A DNA stretch of 18,999 nt from CAZGTQ01 sp964528575 (lineage in GTDB: Bacteria > Planctomycetota > UBA1135 > GCA-002686595): the NCBI GenBank assembly GCA_964528575.1, contig CAZGTQ010000089.1:1-18999 (forward strand), written 5' to 3'. Shown here piece after piece: positions 6,817-14,337 of the stretch (positions are counted from its first letter, which is position 1; each line of letters starts with the position of its first letter). The notes under the pieces are model-generated. The model did not search any database. It saw nothing but the letters and a program-made list of their open reading frames with translations, and was not told where the DNA came from. A program made the translations under genes and the position numbers.

Positions 6817-8253
6817 CTACAGGAACTCGAGCAGCGACTGCTGCATCAGCCGCGCGCCCGTCGCCTGGGCCAGGTTCAACGTCTGCTCGGCCTGCGCGAG
6901 CTCGATCACCGCCTCGGCCACGTCGACGTCCTCGACGTCGCTGACGAGGCCGACGAGCCGCGCGTCGATCGCGGCGAGCCGCTCCTCGCCGTCCGCGAGC
7001 CGCGCGCTGCGCGCCCCGAGCGTCGACAGACCGCCGAGCACGTTCTCGTGGTTGCGCTCGATCTCGCCCAGGCTCAGCTCGAGCCGCCGCACGAGATCCT
7101 GCGCGGAGAGCCCGTCGCCGTTGCGCAGGTCGTCGGCGGCGCTCTGCAGCGCCTCGAACACGTCGACCGTGCCCGCGAACTGCGCCCGCTCGACGCCGGC
7201 ACGTCCGACCGACGTCAGGTCGACGTGCAGCACCGTGCCGCGGGCGTCGTCCGTGAGCTCGAGATCGGTCGCGGCGAAATCGAGCGCGACGGACGCACCG
7301 CCGCCGAGCGCGATCGTGCCGTCGCCGCGCACCGTGCCCGTGTACGCGGCGCCCGCGTAGCCGGAGAGATCGAGGTGCAGCGACCCGCCGTGCTCGTTCT
7401 CGACGACGAAGTCGGCCGCGTCGGGCGTCGTCGGGTCGGGCAGCGCGAGCGCGGGCCCGGAGCCGAGCTGGATCGTTCCCGCTACGGGGTCGATGACGAG
7501 CTCGTGCTCGCCGAGCAGCGTGTCGTCGGCGCCGCCGTTCGCGAGCGCGACGCCGGCCGTGCCGAGCGTCGGCGCGCTCGTCGCGGTGTGCGCGAGCTCG
7601 AGGTCCGCGAATCCGACGCCCTCGTCCGCGGTCGTGCCGCTCGCGACGCCGGTCAGCCCGGCGAAGGCCGTCCCCGCGTGCTCGAGCTTGGCGAACACGT
7701 CCGAGCCGGGCACGCCGACCGCGACGGTGACGCCGTCGCCTACGAGCGCGCCGTTCGACTCGCCGTTGCCGCCGTAGACGACGAGCTGCTTGCCGCCGAC
7801 GGTCACCTCGCTCCACGGCTGTGCGCCGCTCTTCGTGCCGCCGAACAGGAACGTGCCGCCGAGGTCGCCGTTCGCGAGCTCGATCATCTGGTCGCGCAGC
7901 ACGTCGAGCTCGGTCGCGATCGCCTCGCGGTCGTCGGCGGAGAGCGTGCCGTTCATGCCCTGGATCAGGAGCTCGCGCGCCTTGGTCAGCGCGCCGCTCG
8001 CGTCCTGCAGCGACGACGCGGCCGCGTCGAGCAGCGGGCGCGCTGCGCCCCCCGCCGCGGCGAAACGCGCGAGGTCCGCGCGGCGCCCGTTCAGCCGCAG
8101 GAGGCGCGCCGTGCCGAGCGCGTCGTCCGAGGGCCGCAGGATGCGCCGGCCGGACGCGAGCTGCTCCTGCGCGCGCAGCATGCGACCGAGGTTGGTCGCG
8201 ATGCCGTCGTACACGCTCGTGAACTTGCTGGCGGTCGTGATGCGCAGGGTCAT
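6817..8253 (-). CDS. flgL: Flagellar hook-filament junction protein FlgL (HAP3)
   Basis: FlgL is the outer of two junction proteins joining the hook to the flagellin filament. The N-terminal D0/D1 helices begin MTLRITTASKFTSVYDGIA and continue with EQLASGRRILRPSDDA, the flagellin/HAP3 signature, then LIELANGDLGGTFLFGGTK-like sequence. The C-terminal D1/D0 part (DVEDVDVAEAVIELAQAEQT ... QSLLEFL) is typical. At 478 aa it is far longer than E. coli FlgL (317 aa). The excess is a Gly/Ala/Asp/Thr-rich beta-type insertion between about residues 150 and 370 that would form surface-exposed domains. The start lies 56 bp after the flgK stop, behind a 14-bp tandem repeat; the ribosome-binding site is weak. 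Confidence 0.93.
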   Translation of the reverse strand: MTLRITTASKFTSVYDGIATNLGRMLRAQEQLASGRRILRPSDDALGTARLLRLNGRRADLARFAAAGGAARPLLDAAASSLQDASGALTKARELLIQGMNGTLSADDREAIATELDVLRDQMIELANGDLGGTFLFGGTKSGAQPWSEVTVGGKQLVVYGGNGESNGALVGDGVTVAVGVPGSDVFAKLEHAGTAFAGLTGVASGTTADEGVGFADLELAHTATSAPTLGTAGVALANGGADDTLLGEHELVIDPVAGTIQLGSGPALALPDPTTPDAADFVVENEHGGSLHLDLSGYAGAAYTGTVRGDGTIALGGGASVALDFAATDLELTDDARGTVLHVDLTSVGRAGVERAQFAGTVDVFEALQSAADDLRNGDGLSAQDLVRRLELSLGEIERNHENVLGGLSTLGARSARLADGEERLAAIDARLVGLVSDVEDVDVAEAVIELAQAEQTLNLAQATGARLMQQSLLEFL

Positions 8254-8269
8254 TGATCTCGCTGTGACT

Positions 8270-8318
8270 GGATGAGCGCGGTTGGATGAGCGCGGCTGGA
8301 TGAGCGTGGCTAGATGAG
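8270..8318. repeat. 14-bp tandem repeat across the flgK stop codon and the flgK-flgL gap
   Basis: On the plus strand three units lie head to tail: GGATGAGCGCGGTT (8270-8283), GGATGAGCGCGGCT (8284-8297) and GGATGAGCGTGGCT (8298-8311). A partial fourth, AGATGAG (8312-8318), follows. The last units include the flgK TAG (8310-8312) and final Ile codon, so the array looks like repeated copies of the end of flgK. Confidence 0.85.
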
Positions 8319-10658
8319 GTTGAGCAGGTCGTCCTGGAGCTGGTTGACCGTCGAGATGAACTGCACGGCGGCGCCGAACGCCTGCTCGTAGCGAATCAGG
8401 TCGACGAGCTCCTCGTCGACGTTCACGCCGGCGACCTGGTCGCGGCGGAGCTGCAAGCTGTCGAGCACCGCCTCGCTCGACTCGAGCGCGTGGTTGGTCG
8501 CCGCGACGTCGAAGCCGACGCCCGCGACGATCGCCCCGTACGCACCCTCGAGCGTCGCGCCGCCCAGGCCCTCCAGCGGCGCGCTCGACACCGCGAGCAG
8601 GTCGAGGAGCGCGCGGTTGTCGCCCGCCGCGCCGCTGACGCCGCTCGCGACGAGTGTCGGGTCCTTCGCGATGTCCTCGCGCAGCGCGATGTCGCTCGCC
8701 GACGAGCCCGTGAACAGCGAGTTCAGCCCGAGCGCGACGAGCACGTCCGACGTGTCCGCGTCGTCGACGAGGTCGAGTGCGAACCGGTCGTTGTGCGTCG
8801 CCGACAGCTCGCCGAGCCCGAACGACACGGTCACGCCCTCGGCGACCGCGATCTCGCTGCCCGGCGCGTAGTCCGGCCCGAGGTCGAGCGTCGCGACCTT
8901 CTTCCCCGCCGCGTCGAACACGTCGACCGCGAGCCCGGGCGTCGTGCCCACGATCCCGTCACCCGTCGGCACGAACGAGTACGCATCGTTGCCCTGCCCG
9001 CTGTACGTGCCGCCGATCGTCACGTCGACCGCGTTGTCGTGCCCCGCGATCTGCTGGCCCGCGAAGCCGCCCAGGCCGAGGGCGCCGAGCGCGGACCCGC
9101 CGACGACGTCGAACGACGCGCCCGAGCCCGCGTCCTGCGTCTGCACGAACACGCGCCCGTCGACCGCGACCGCGACGAGCCCGTTCGCCTGCACGTCGGG
9201 GTCCGCGTTGATGGCGGCCGCCACCTCGCTCGCGCCCGCCGCGCCGACGTCCGCGAAGTCCGCGGCGGAGAACGCGATCGACACGGGCACCCCGCCGACG
9301 GCGAGCTCGAGCACGTCGCCGTCGGCGAGCGCGAACGGCTCGGCGCCGGGCGTGCCGAGCGACGCCTGACCGCCGCCGAACGTACCGGCCGCGTCGGGCG
9401 TGGTGTCGAGCTGCGCGCTGAAGTCGAACGCGAAGCCCGCGGACGAAGAGATGCGCAGTTGCTGGGACGCGTCGACCTCGGCCGAGACGTTCCCGATCGC
9501 GTTGATCGCCGCGAGCAGGTCGCCGACGGTCGTCTTCTTCGCGTCGATCGCGATCGAGTGCTTCTCGAGCGCGCCCGTCGCCTGGTTCGTGACGTTGACC
9601 CACAGCTCGCCGCTCTGCACGTCGAACGGGAGGCCCGACTTCGCGAGCAGCTCGTCGGTCACCTTGCCGTCTTCGTCGACGTCGACGAGCGCGTTCGAGC
9701 CGGTGAGCTGCGTGAACGCGCCCGAGCTCGGCACGCCGGTGCTGTGGGCGCGGTTGAGCGCGAGGATCAGGTTGCGCGCGAACGCGTCGAGATCGGTCTG
9801 CAAGCCGGGCACGAAGTCGCCGGCGAGCGCGAGCAGGCCGCCGAGCTTGCCGCCGGTGACGGGCGCGAAGCCGGTCGCTCCCTCCACGCGGATCGCGAGC
9901 GCGCCGCCCGGGTTCGTGTCGAGGCTCATCTTCTTCGCGCTCGACTCGCCGACGAGCGTGTTGCCCGCGACGAGCACGCGCACGATCCCCGAGGTCGGAT
10001 CCTCGACCGGGGTGACGTCGACGAGCTGCGCGAGCTGCGTGAGCAGCACGGAGCGCTGGTCGCGCAGGTCGTTCGCGTCGAGGCCGGTGTTCTCGGTCTG
10101 GCCGATCGCGACGTTGAGCTCGGCGACGTGCTCGGCGAGCGCGTTGATCTGCTGCACGACCGCCTGCGCCTCGGGCCGCACGTCGCCGCTCTGCTTGCCG
10201 AGGCTCTGCGCGATCTGGTTCAGCGTCGCCGCGAGCTGCGCGCCGTTCTCGACGACGCCGGTCGCGAGCACGGCGTCGGACGGCGACGTCGACAGGCTCG
10301 ACACGCTCGCGAAGAAGCCGCCGAGCTGCGCGCTCACGCTCGCGCCGCCGGGCTCCGCGAACAGCGACTCGACCTCGAGCTGCGCGAGCAGCAGCGCGTC
10401 CAGTCGGCCCGCGACGCCGTGCTGCGCGAGCGTGCGGCGCTCGAGGAGCGCGTCGGCGCTGCGCCGGATGCTCGTCGCGTCGACGCCCGTTCCGATGAGC
10501 ATGCCGCGCATGCCGAGCGGCATCGACGTCGTCAGGTCGACGCGCTGGCGCGAATAGCCGGGGGTGTTCGCGTTCGCGATGTTGTGCCCGATCGTGTCGA
10601 GCACGGTGCGGCTCGCGAGCAGCGAGCGCAGGCCGGTGTGGAGCGACAGGAACGACAT
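8310..10658 (-). CDS. flgK: Flagellar hook-associated protein FlgK (HAP1), enlarged
   Basis: FlgK is the first junction protein, placed directly on the hook. The start MSFLSLHTGLRSLLASRTVL with DTIGHNIANANTPGYSRQRV is the classical FlgK D0 signature. The C-terminal helix VDEELVDLIRYEQAFGAAVQ ... VNQLQDDLLNLI is equally typical. At 782 aa it is over 200 residues longer than E. coli FlgK (547 aa). The extra sequence lies between about residues 320 and 690 and is Gly/Ala/Asp/Val-rich beta-type. It includes DVDEDGKVTDE at 326-336, which resembles a calcium-binding EF-hand or dockerin loop. ATG overlaps the flgN stop (TGATG), so translation is probably coupled. FlgN, encoded just upstream, is the expected export chaperone. 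Confidence 0.95.
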   Translation of the reverse strand: MSFLSLHTGLRSLLASRTVLDTIGHNIANANTPGYSRQRVDLTTSMPLGMRGMLIGTGVDATSIRRSADALLERRTLAQHGVAGRLDALLLAQLEVESLFAEPGGASVSAQLGGFFASVSSLSTSPSDAVLATGVVENGAQLAATLNQIAQSLGKQSGDVRPEAQAVVQQINALAEHVAELNVAIGQTENTGLDANDLRDQRSVLLTQLAQLVDVTPVEDPTSGIVRVLVAGNTLVGESSAKKMSLDTNPGGALAIRVEGATGFAPVTGGKLGGLLALAGDFVPGLQTDLDAFARNLILALNRAHSTGVPSSGAFTQLTGSNALVDVDEDGKVTDELLAKSGLPFDVQSGELWVNVTNQATGALEKHSIAIDAKKTTVGDLLAAINAIGNVSAEVDASQQLRISSSAGFAFDFSAQLDTTPDAAGTFGGGQASLGTPGAEPFALADGDVLELAVGGVPVSIAFSAADFADVGAAGASEVAAAINADPDVQANGLVAVAVDGRVFVQTQDAGSGASFDVVGGSALGALGLGGFAGQQIAGHDNAVDVTIGGTYSGQGNDAYSFVPTGDGIVGTTPGLAVDVFDAAGKKVATLDLGPDYAPGSEIAVAEGVTVSFGLGELSATHNDRFALDLVDDADTSDVLVALGLNSLFTGSSASDIALREDIAKDPTLVASGVSGAAGDNRALLDLLAVSSAPLEGLGGATLEGAYGAIVAGVGFDVAATNHALESSEAVLDSLQLRRDQVAGVNVDEELVDLIRYEQAFGAAVQFISTVNQLQDDLLNLI

Positions 10659-11137
10659 CAGACCCTCGCGTCGAGCAAGCCTCCGGCGGGAACGGGATCG
10701 TCGGGCGCGTGGCCGGCGAGCAGCGCGACGACGTCGCGCAGCGCGGCGCGGTTGATGCGCACGAGCGTCGCGGCGCGGCGCGCGGCGGCGTCGGCGTCGG
10801 CGTGCGCCGCGCGGAGCTCCTCGCGCAGCCGCGCGAGGCGCGTTCCGCGCTCGCCGGCGCGCTCGGCGATGCTGCCGAGCGTCAGCGTGTCGCGGCCGAC
10901 GCCGAACGCGCGGGCGAGCGCCGCCAGCAGCGGCTTGCGCCGTGCGTCGCGCGCGACGCGGCGGTCGATCTCGGCGCCGATGCGCTCGAGCGCCGCGCGC
11001 AGCTCCGCGAGATCGGAGCCGCGCAGCGCGCGCGCCTCGTCGGCGAGCAGCGCTCGGAGCCGCCGCTGGGCCTCGATCTCCTCCTGCACGCTCGCCTCCA
11101 GGCGGCCGAGCAGCGGCTGCACGTCGGGCGCGCTCAC
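10658..11137 (-). CDS. flgN: FlgN-like chaperone for FlgK/FlgL
   Basis: FlgN keeps FlgK and FlgL unassembled in the cytoplasm and delivers them to the flagellar export gate. The protein has 159 aa and is almost wholly alpha-helical, with heptad-like Leu/Ala spacing (EEIEAQRRLRALLADEARAL, LAELRAALERIGAEIDRRVA). The late helix RRAATLVRINRAALRDVVAL matches the FlgN pattern of an Asn-containing C-terminal helix. The start is GTG at 11137, in a GTGA overlap with the flgJ stop; the frame upstream of it is a low-complexity shadow. FlgN is poorly conserved in sequence, so the call relies partly on position between flgJ and flgK, size and helicity. Confidence 0.75.
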   Translation of the reverse strand: MSAPDVQPLLGRLEASVQEEIEAQRRLRALLADEARALRGSDLAELRAALERIGAEIDRRVARDARRKPLLAALARAFGVGRDTLTLGSIAERAGERGTRLARLREELRAAHADADAAARRAATLVRINRAALRDVVALLAGHAPDDPVPAGGLLDARV

Positions 11138-11460
11138 GGCTGCGGCTCCTGCGCGCCCGCGCCGATCGCCGCCTTGACCATGCCCGCGAGCCCGAGCGCG
11201 TCGCGCTCGGCCAGGACGTCCCCGACGTGCTCGTCGAACCACGCGCTGTACGTGTCGGCGCCGCTGCCGTCGAAGAGCCCGACGTCGAGCGAGCGGCGCA
11301 TCTCGCGCACGAACAGGCGCGTGAACACGGTCTGGAACGCGGTCGCGGCCTCGTCCGTCCGCTCTCGCGCGCGCTCGAGCAGGCGCGCTTCGTCCGTCGG
11401 CCGCGCGAGGGCCTCGAGGTCGACCGCGGGCAGCCGCGCGATGTCGCCGAGGCCGCTCAC
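11134..11460 (-). CDS. flgJ: Rod-binding protein FlgJ, N-terminal domain only
   Basis: The FlgJ rod-binding domain caps or scaffolds rod assembly in the periplasm. The protein has 108 aa. TAFQTVFTRLFVREMRRSLD and SAWFDEHVGDVLAERDALGLAGM correspond to the conserved helices of the rod-binding domain. The C-terminal muramidase domain found in gamma- and betaproteobacterial FlgJ is absent, as in many other phyla, so a separate peptidoglycan hydrolase would be needed. Start is GTG at 11460, overlapping the flgI TGA by 4 bp. Stop overlaps the flgN GTG in the same way. Confidence 0.85.
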   Translation of the reverse strand: MSGLGDIARLPAVDLEALARPTDEARLLERARERTDEAATAFQTVFTRLFVREMRRSLDVGLFDGSGADTYSAWFDEHVGDVLAERDALGLAGMVKAAIGAGAQEPQP

Positions 11461-12737
11461 AGGACGACGATCTCCGCGTGCAGCATGCCCGACTGGGCCA
11501 TCGCCTGCAGGATCTGGATCATGTCGCGCGGCGTGACGCCGAGCACGTTGAGCACCTCGACGACCTCGGAGAGCGAGACCGCGCCCCCGACGATCGACAG
11601 CGGACGGTCCTCCTCCTCGACGACGAGGTCGGTCCGCGGGACCACCTGCGTCTCGCCGTCCGAGAGCGGCCCCGGCTGGCTCACCTCGGGCGTCTCGGCG
11701 ATCGTCACGGTCAGGCTCCCCTTCGTCACCGCGCCGCGGCCGATGCGCACGCCCTCGCCGAGCACGATCACGCCGGTGCGCTCGTTGATCACGATGCGCG
11801 CGAACGTGACGGGCTCGATCTCGCGCTGCAGGATCGCGTCGACGTACGCGACGTGCGCGGCCTCCGGGAGGTCGTCGGGCACGCGCACCTTGACCGTCAT
11901 CGCGTCCTGCGCGACGGCGGCGGAGGGGAAGAGCTCGTTGACCGACTCGGCGATGCGCACGGCGTTGCCGAACGAGCCCTTGCGTGCGAGCGCGTCGAGG
12001 TAGAGCCAGCCGTGGTCGCTGACGAGGCGCGAGGGGACGTCGCGCTCGACCTTGCCGCCCTGGGGGATCCAGCCGACGGTCGGATGGTTGCGCACGGCGC
12101 TCGCTCCGTCGCCGGTCGCGACGAACGAGCCGGTCGTCACGGGGCCCGACGCGGTCGCGTAGACGACCTGGCCGCTCGAGTCGGTCAGCTCGGCGTGCAC
12201 GAGCGTGCCGCCGGCGAGGCTCGAGCTGTCGTAGAGCGAGGACACGCGCACGTCGATCTTGCGCCCGGGCTTGAGGCCGGGCGGCAGCGACGCCTCGATC
12301 CAGACGACCGCGACGTTCTTCGACGTGATCTGACCCAGGTCGAGCACGACGTTCTGCGTGAGCAGCAAGTTGAGGATCGCCTGGCGCGCGGCGTTGCCGG
12401 AGTCGCCCGTGCCGAACAGGCCCGTGACGAGCCCGATGCCGTGGACGACGTTGTCCTCCTGGCCGCGCACCGCGACGAGGTCGCCGACGCGCACGCGCAC
12501 GGCGCCGGCGGCCGTGCGCGCGGCCGCCGGAGCGGGGCGCGGCGTGCGGACGACGGTCGCGCTCGACGCACCGCTCGGCTGCGTCGGCGCCTCGACACCG
12601 CCGGTCAGCACGTCGAGGTCGTCGAGCTCCGCGAGCTCGGCGCGCTCGGCCGGAACCGGACGCGGCGGCGGCGCGGGGCGCTGCCCGCGCGGCGCGGGAT
12701 CCTGGGCGAGGGCGAACAGGAGCGTGGAGAGAAGCAT
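11457..12737 (-). CDS. flgI: Flagellar P-ring protein FlgI with an unusual N-terminal linker
   Basis: FlgI forms the periplasmic P-ring bushing around the rod. The protein has 426 aa, against about 365 for E. coli. The core begins near residue 80 with RVRVGDLVAVRGQEDNVVHG and IGLVTGLFGTGD and ends in SLSEVVEVLNVLGVTPRDMI ... AEIVVL, all characteristic. Before it lie a very short signal peptide (MLLSTLLFALA) and about 65 residues of Pro/Ala/Arg/Glu-rich linker that are not part of known FlgI cores. An in-frame TGA (the flgH stop) lies six codons upstream with no other start codon between, so this ATG is fixed; GGGAG precedes it. Confidence 0.94.
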   Translation of the reverse strand: MLLSTLLFALAQDPAPRGQRPAPPPRPVPAERAELAELDDLDVLTGGVEAPTQPSGASSATVVRTPRPAPAAARTAAGAVRVRVGDLVAVRGQEDNVVHGIGLVTGLFGTGDSGNAARQAILNLLLTQNVVLDLGQITSKNVAVVWIEASLPPGLKPGRKIDVRVSSLYDSSSLAGGTLVHAELTDSSGQVVYATASGPVTTGSFVATGDGASAVRNHPTVGWIPQGGKVERDVPSRLVSDHGWLYLDALARKGSFGNAVRIAESVNELFPSAAVAQDAMTVKVRVPDDLPEAAHVAYVDAILQREIEPVTFARIVINERTGVIVLGEGVRIGRGAVTKGSLTVTIAETPEVSQPGPLSDGETQVVPRTDLVVEEEDRPLSIVGGAVSLSEVVEVLNVLGVTPRDMIQILQAMAQSGMLHAEIVVL

Positions 12738-12752
12738 GAGTCGCGCTCCCGA

Positions 12753-13382
12753 TCAGAAGGGCCAGAGCCAGGCGATCGCTTCGGTGAGGAAGCGGTTCAG
12801 CCCGCGGCGGTTGGTCGCATGGCTCACGTTCCCCATGCCCTGGTAGGAGATGCGCGCGTCGGCGACGAGCTCGGAGGCCACCGTGTTGTCCGCGCGCACG
12901 TCGAAGCGGCGCACGATGCCGGTGAACTCGATCAGCTTCGTCTCCTGGTCGACGCGGATCTCGCGCCGGCCGCTGACGACGAGGTTGCCGTTCGGGAGCA
13001 CGTCGACGACGAGCACCGCCATGCGCGCGGTGAACGCGCCGCGCTTCGTCACGGTCGCGAGGCCGCGGAACTCGTCCGACGAGCTCGCGGTCAGGTCGGG
13101 CAGCACGCTGAACGCGTTCGGCGCGATGTTGAAGCTCGCGAGCTGGTAGTCGAGGGCCGACTCGCGCGTCGTGTCGGTCGATTCCTGGTTCTGCACGTCC
13201 TGGCTCTCGGAGATCAGGACGGTGAGCACGTCGCCCGGCCGCCGCGCGGTCTTGTCGGTGATCGGGTTGCGCGGGCCGCGCTCGGGATCGTAGATCGAGC
13301 CCGGCCGCTGGGCGTGCGCGTGCGACGCGCCGAAGGCCGCCACGGCGAGAACGGCGAGGAGGATCGTGACTGTGCGTCTCAT
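12753..13382 (-). CDS. flgH: Flagellar L-ring protein FlgH without a lipobox cysteine
   Basis: FlgH forms the outer-membrane L-ring. The 209-aa mature part is typical: RRPGDVLTVLISESQDVQNQ, GLATVTKRGAFTARMAVLVV, VLPNGNLVVSGRREIRVDQE, and a C-terminal DARISYQGMGNV ... LNRFLTEAIAWLWPF. The N terminus MRRTVTILLAVLAVAAFGAS followed by HAHA-Q is a type I signal peptide. There is no Cys at or near the cleavage site, whereas E. coli FlgH is a lipoprotein. The start is supported by GGAGGGAG about 7 nt upstream and by the ATGA overlap with the flgA stop (13379-13382). It is separated from flgI by 15 bp. Confidence 0.93.
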   Translation of the reverse strand: MRRTVTILLAVLAVAAFGASHAHAQRPGSIYDPERGPRNPITDKTARRPGDVLTVLISESQDVQNQESTDTTRESALDYQLASFNIAPNAFSVLPDLTASSSDEFRGLATVTKRGAFTARMAVLVVDVLPNGNLVVSGRREIRVDQETKLIEFTGIVRRFDVRADNTVASELVADARISYQGMGNVSHATNRRGLNRFLTEAIAWLWPF

Positions 13383-14326
13383 CGAGTGCTCCCTCCCAGG
13401 TCGATCTCCACCAAGTCGCGGCCGCGGACGACAGCCGACAGCTCGCGTCCGCTCGCCGCGACGCGGATGCGGTCGCCGATCGAGCCGGACTCCTGCGCCT
13501 CCGCGGGCACGCGCGCGCGGATCGCGCCGCTCTTGACCTCGAGCACGAGCACGTCGCCCGCGAACACGATGCGCGGCCGCTCGACGTCGGTGCGCGACAC
13601 GGTCGAGCCCGCCACGAGGTCGCGCGCGAGCACCGCTCCGACGACGACGTCGCCCGGCAACGCGCTCCCGTCCTGGAAGCTCTCGAGGCGCACGCGGCGG
13701 CGCTCGAAGAGCTGCGGGCCGAGCACCTCGCCGGCGCTGACGTCGCGCGCGAGCACGGGGACCGTCGCGAAGCGCTCGACGCGCCACGACGTGAACACGG
13801 TGCGGTACGTCGTGCCGTCGACGAGCACCTCGACGGGGATCGTCAGCGTGCCGGTGCGCAGCTCGCGCGGCTCGCGGCGCACGACGAGCGTCGCGGGCGC
13901 CGCGCCGAGCGGCACGCGCAGGTCGGCGACGGGGCTCGCGGGCGCGACCGTCGCGTCGACGCCGGCGGCGAGCTCGTCGAGCGCCGCGCGCGCCGCGTCG
14001 ACGAGGCGCGCGGACGGGATCGTCTCGATGGCGGGCCAGACGCGGCACGCGGGCTCGCCGGCGAAGCGCACGGCGAGCCCGGGCGCGGCGCGGCGGACGG
14101 TCTCCGCGAGGCGGTCGTCGCGCAGGAGCCGGCTGTAGCCGGGCGAAGGCGCGTAGCCGATCGGGATCGCGCTCACCCGCGCCACGTCGGCGGGCTCGCC
14201 GTCGATGCGCGCGATCTCGCCGAGCGTGATCTCGGTGCCGCGCACTTCGGTCTCCATCGGCAACGTCACGGTGACGCCGGAGAGGACCAGCGCGCCCAGG
14301 ATCGTCACGGACGTCGTCAGGATCAT
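13379..14326 (-). CDS. flgA: Flagella basal body P-ring formation protein FlgA
   Basis: FlgA is the periplasmic chaperone for assembly of FlgI into the P-ring. The protein has 315 aa, longer than E. coli FlgA (219 aa). A hydrophobic export segment spans residues 1-22. The C-terminal half carries the SAF-type region VPVLARDVSAGEVLGPQLFE followed by GAVLARDLVAGSTVSRTDVE, and then the beta-rich FlgA domain (GDVLVLEVKSGAIRARVPAE, GDRIRVAASGRELSAVVRG). The N-terminal 150 or so residues are less conserved. TAGGAG in front of the ATG serves as the ribosome-binding site and overlaps the flgG stop codon, tying its translation to flgG. Position next to flgH and flgI agrees with the role. Confidence 0.88.
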   Translation of the reverse strand: MILTTSVTILGALVLSGVTVTLPMETEVRGTEITLGEIARIDGEPADVARVSAIPIGYAPSPGYSRLLRDDRLAETVRRAAPGLAVRFAGEPACRVWPAIETIPSARLVDAARAALDELAAGVDATVAPASPVADLRVPLGAAPATLVVRREPRELRTGTLTIPVEVLVDGTTYRTVFTSWRVERFATVPVLARDVSAGEVLGPQLFERRRVRLESFQDGSALPGDVVVGAVLARDLVAGSTVSRTDVERPRIVFAGDVLVLEVKSGAIRARVPAEAQESGSIGDRIRVAASGRELSAVVRGRDLVEIDLGGSTR

Positions 14327-14337
14327 GGCGCGCGCTC

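Noticed and set aside
8270..8318. Tandem repeat as a CRISPR array
   Set aside because: Units are 14 bp and directly adjacent with no spacers.
12738..12755. flgH and flgI lie in the same frame, separated by one TGA and five sense codons, suggesting a read-through fusion
   Set aside because: flgI has its own ATG, a GGGAG site and a signal peptide. A fusion would bury the signal peptide; nothing suggests recoding.
8490..14138. Two very long plus-strand frames (about 890 codons each) opposite flgK-flgN and flgI-flgA
   Set aside because: They are complements of conserved flagellar genes and their translations are Arg/Ala/Glu low complexity.
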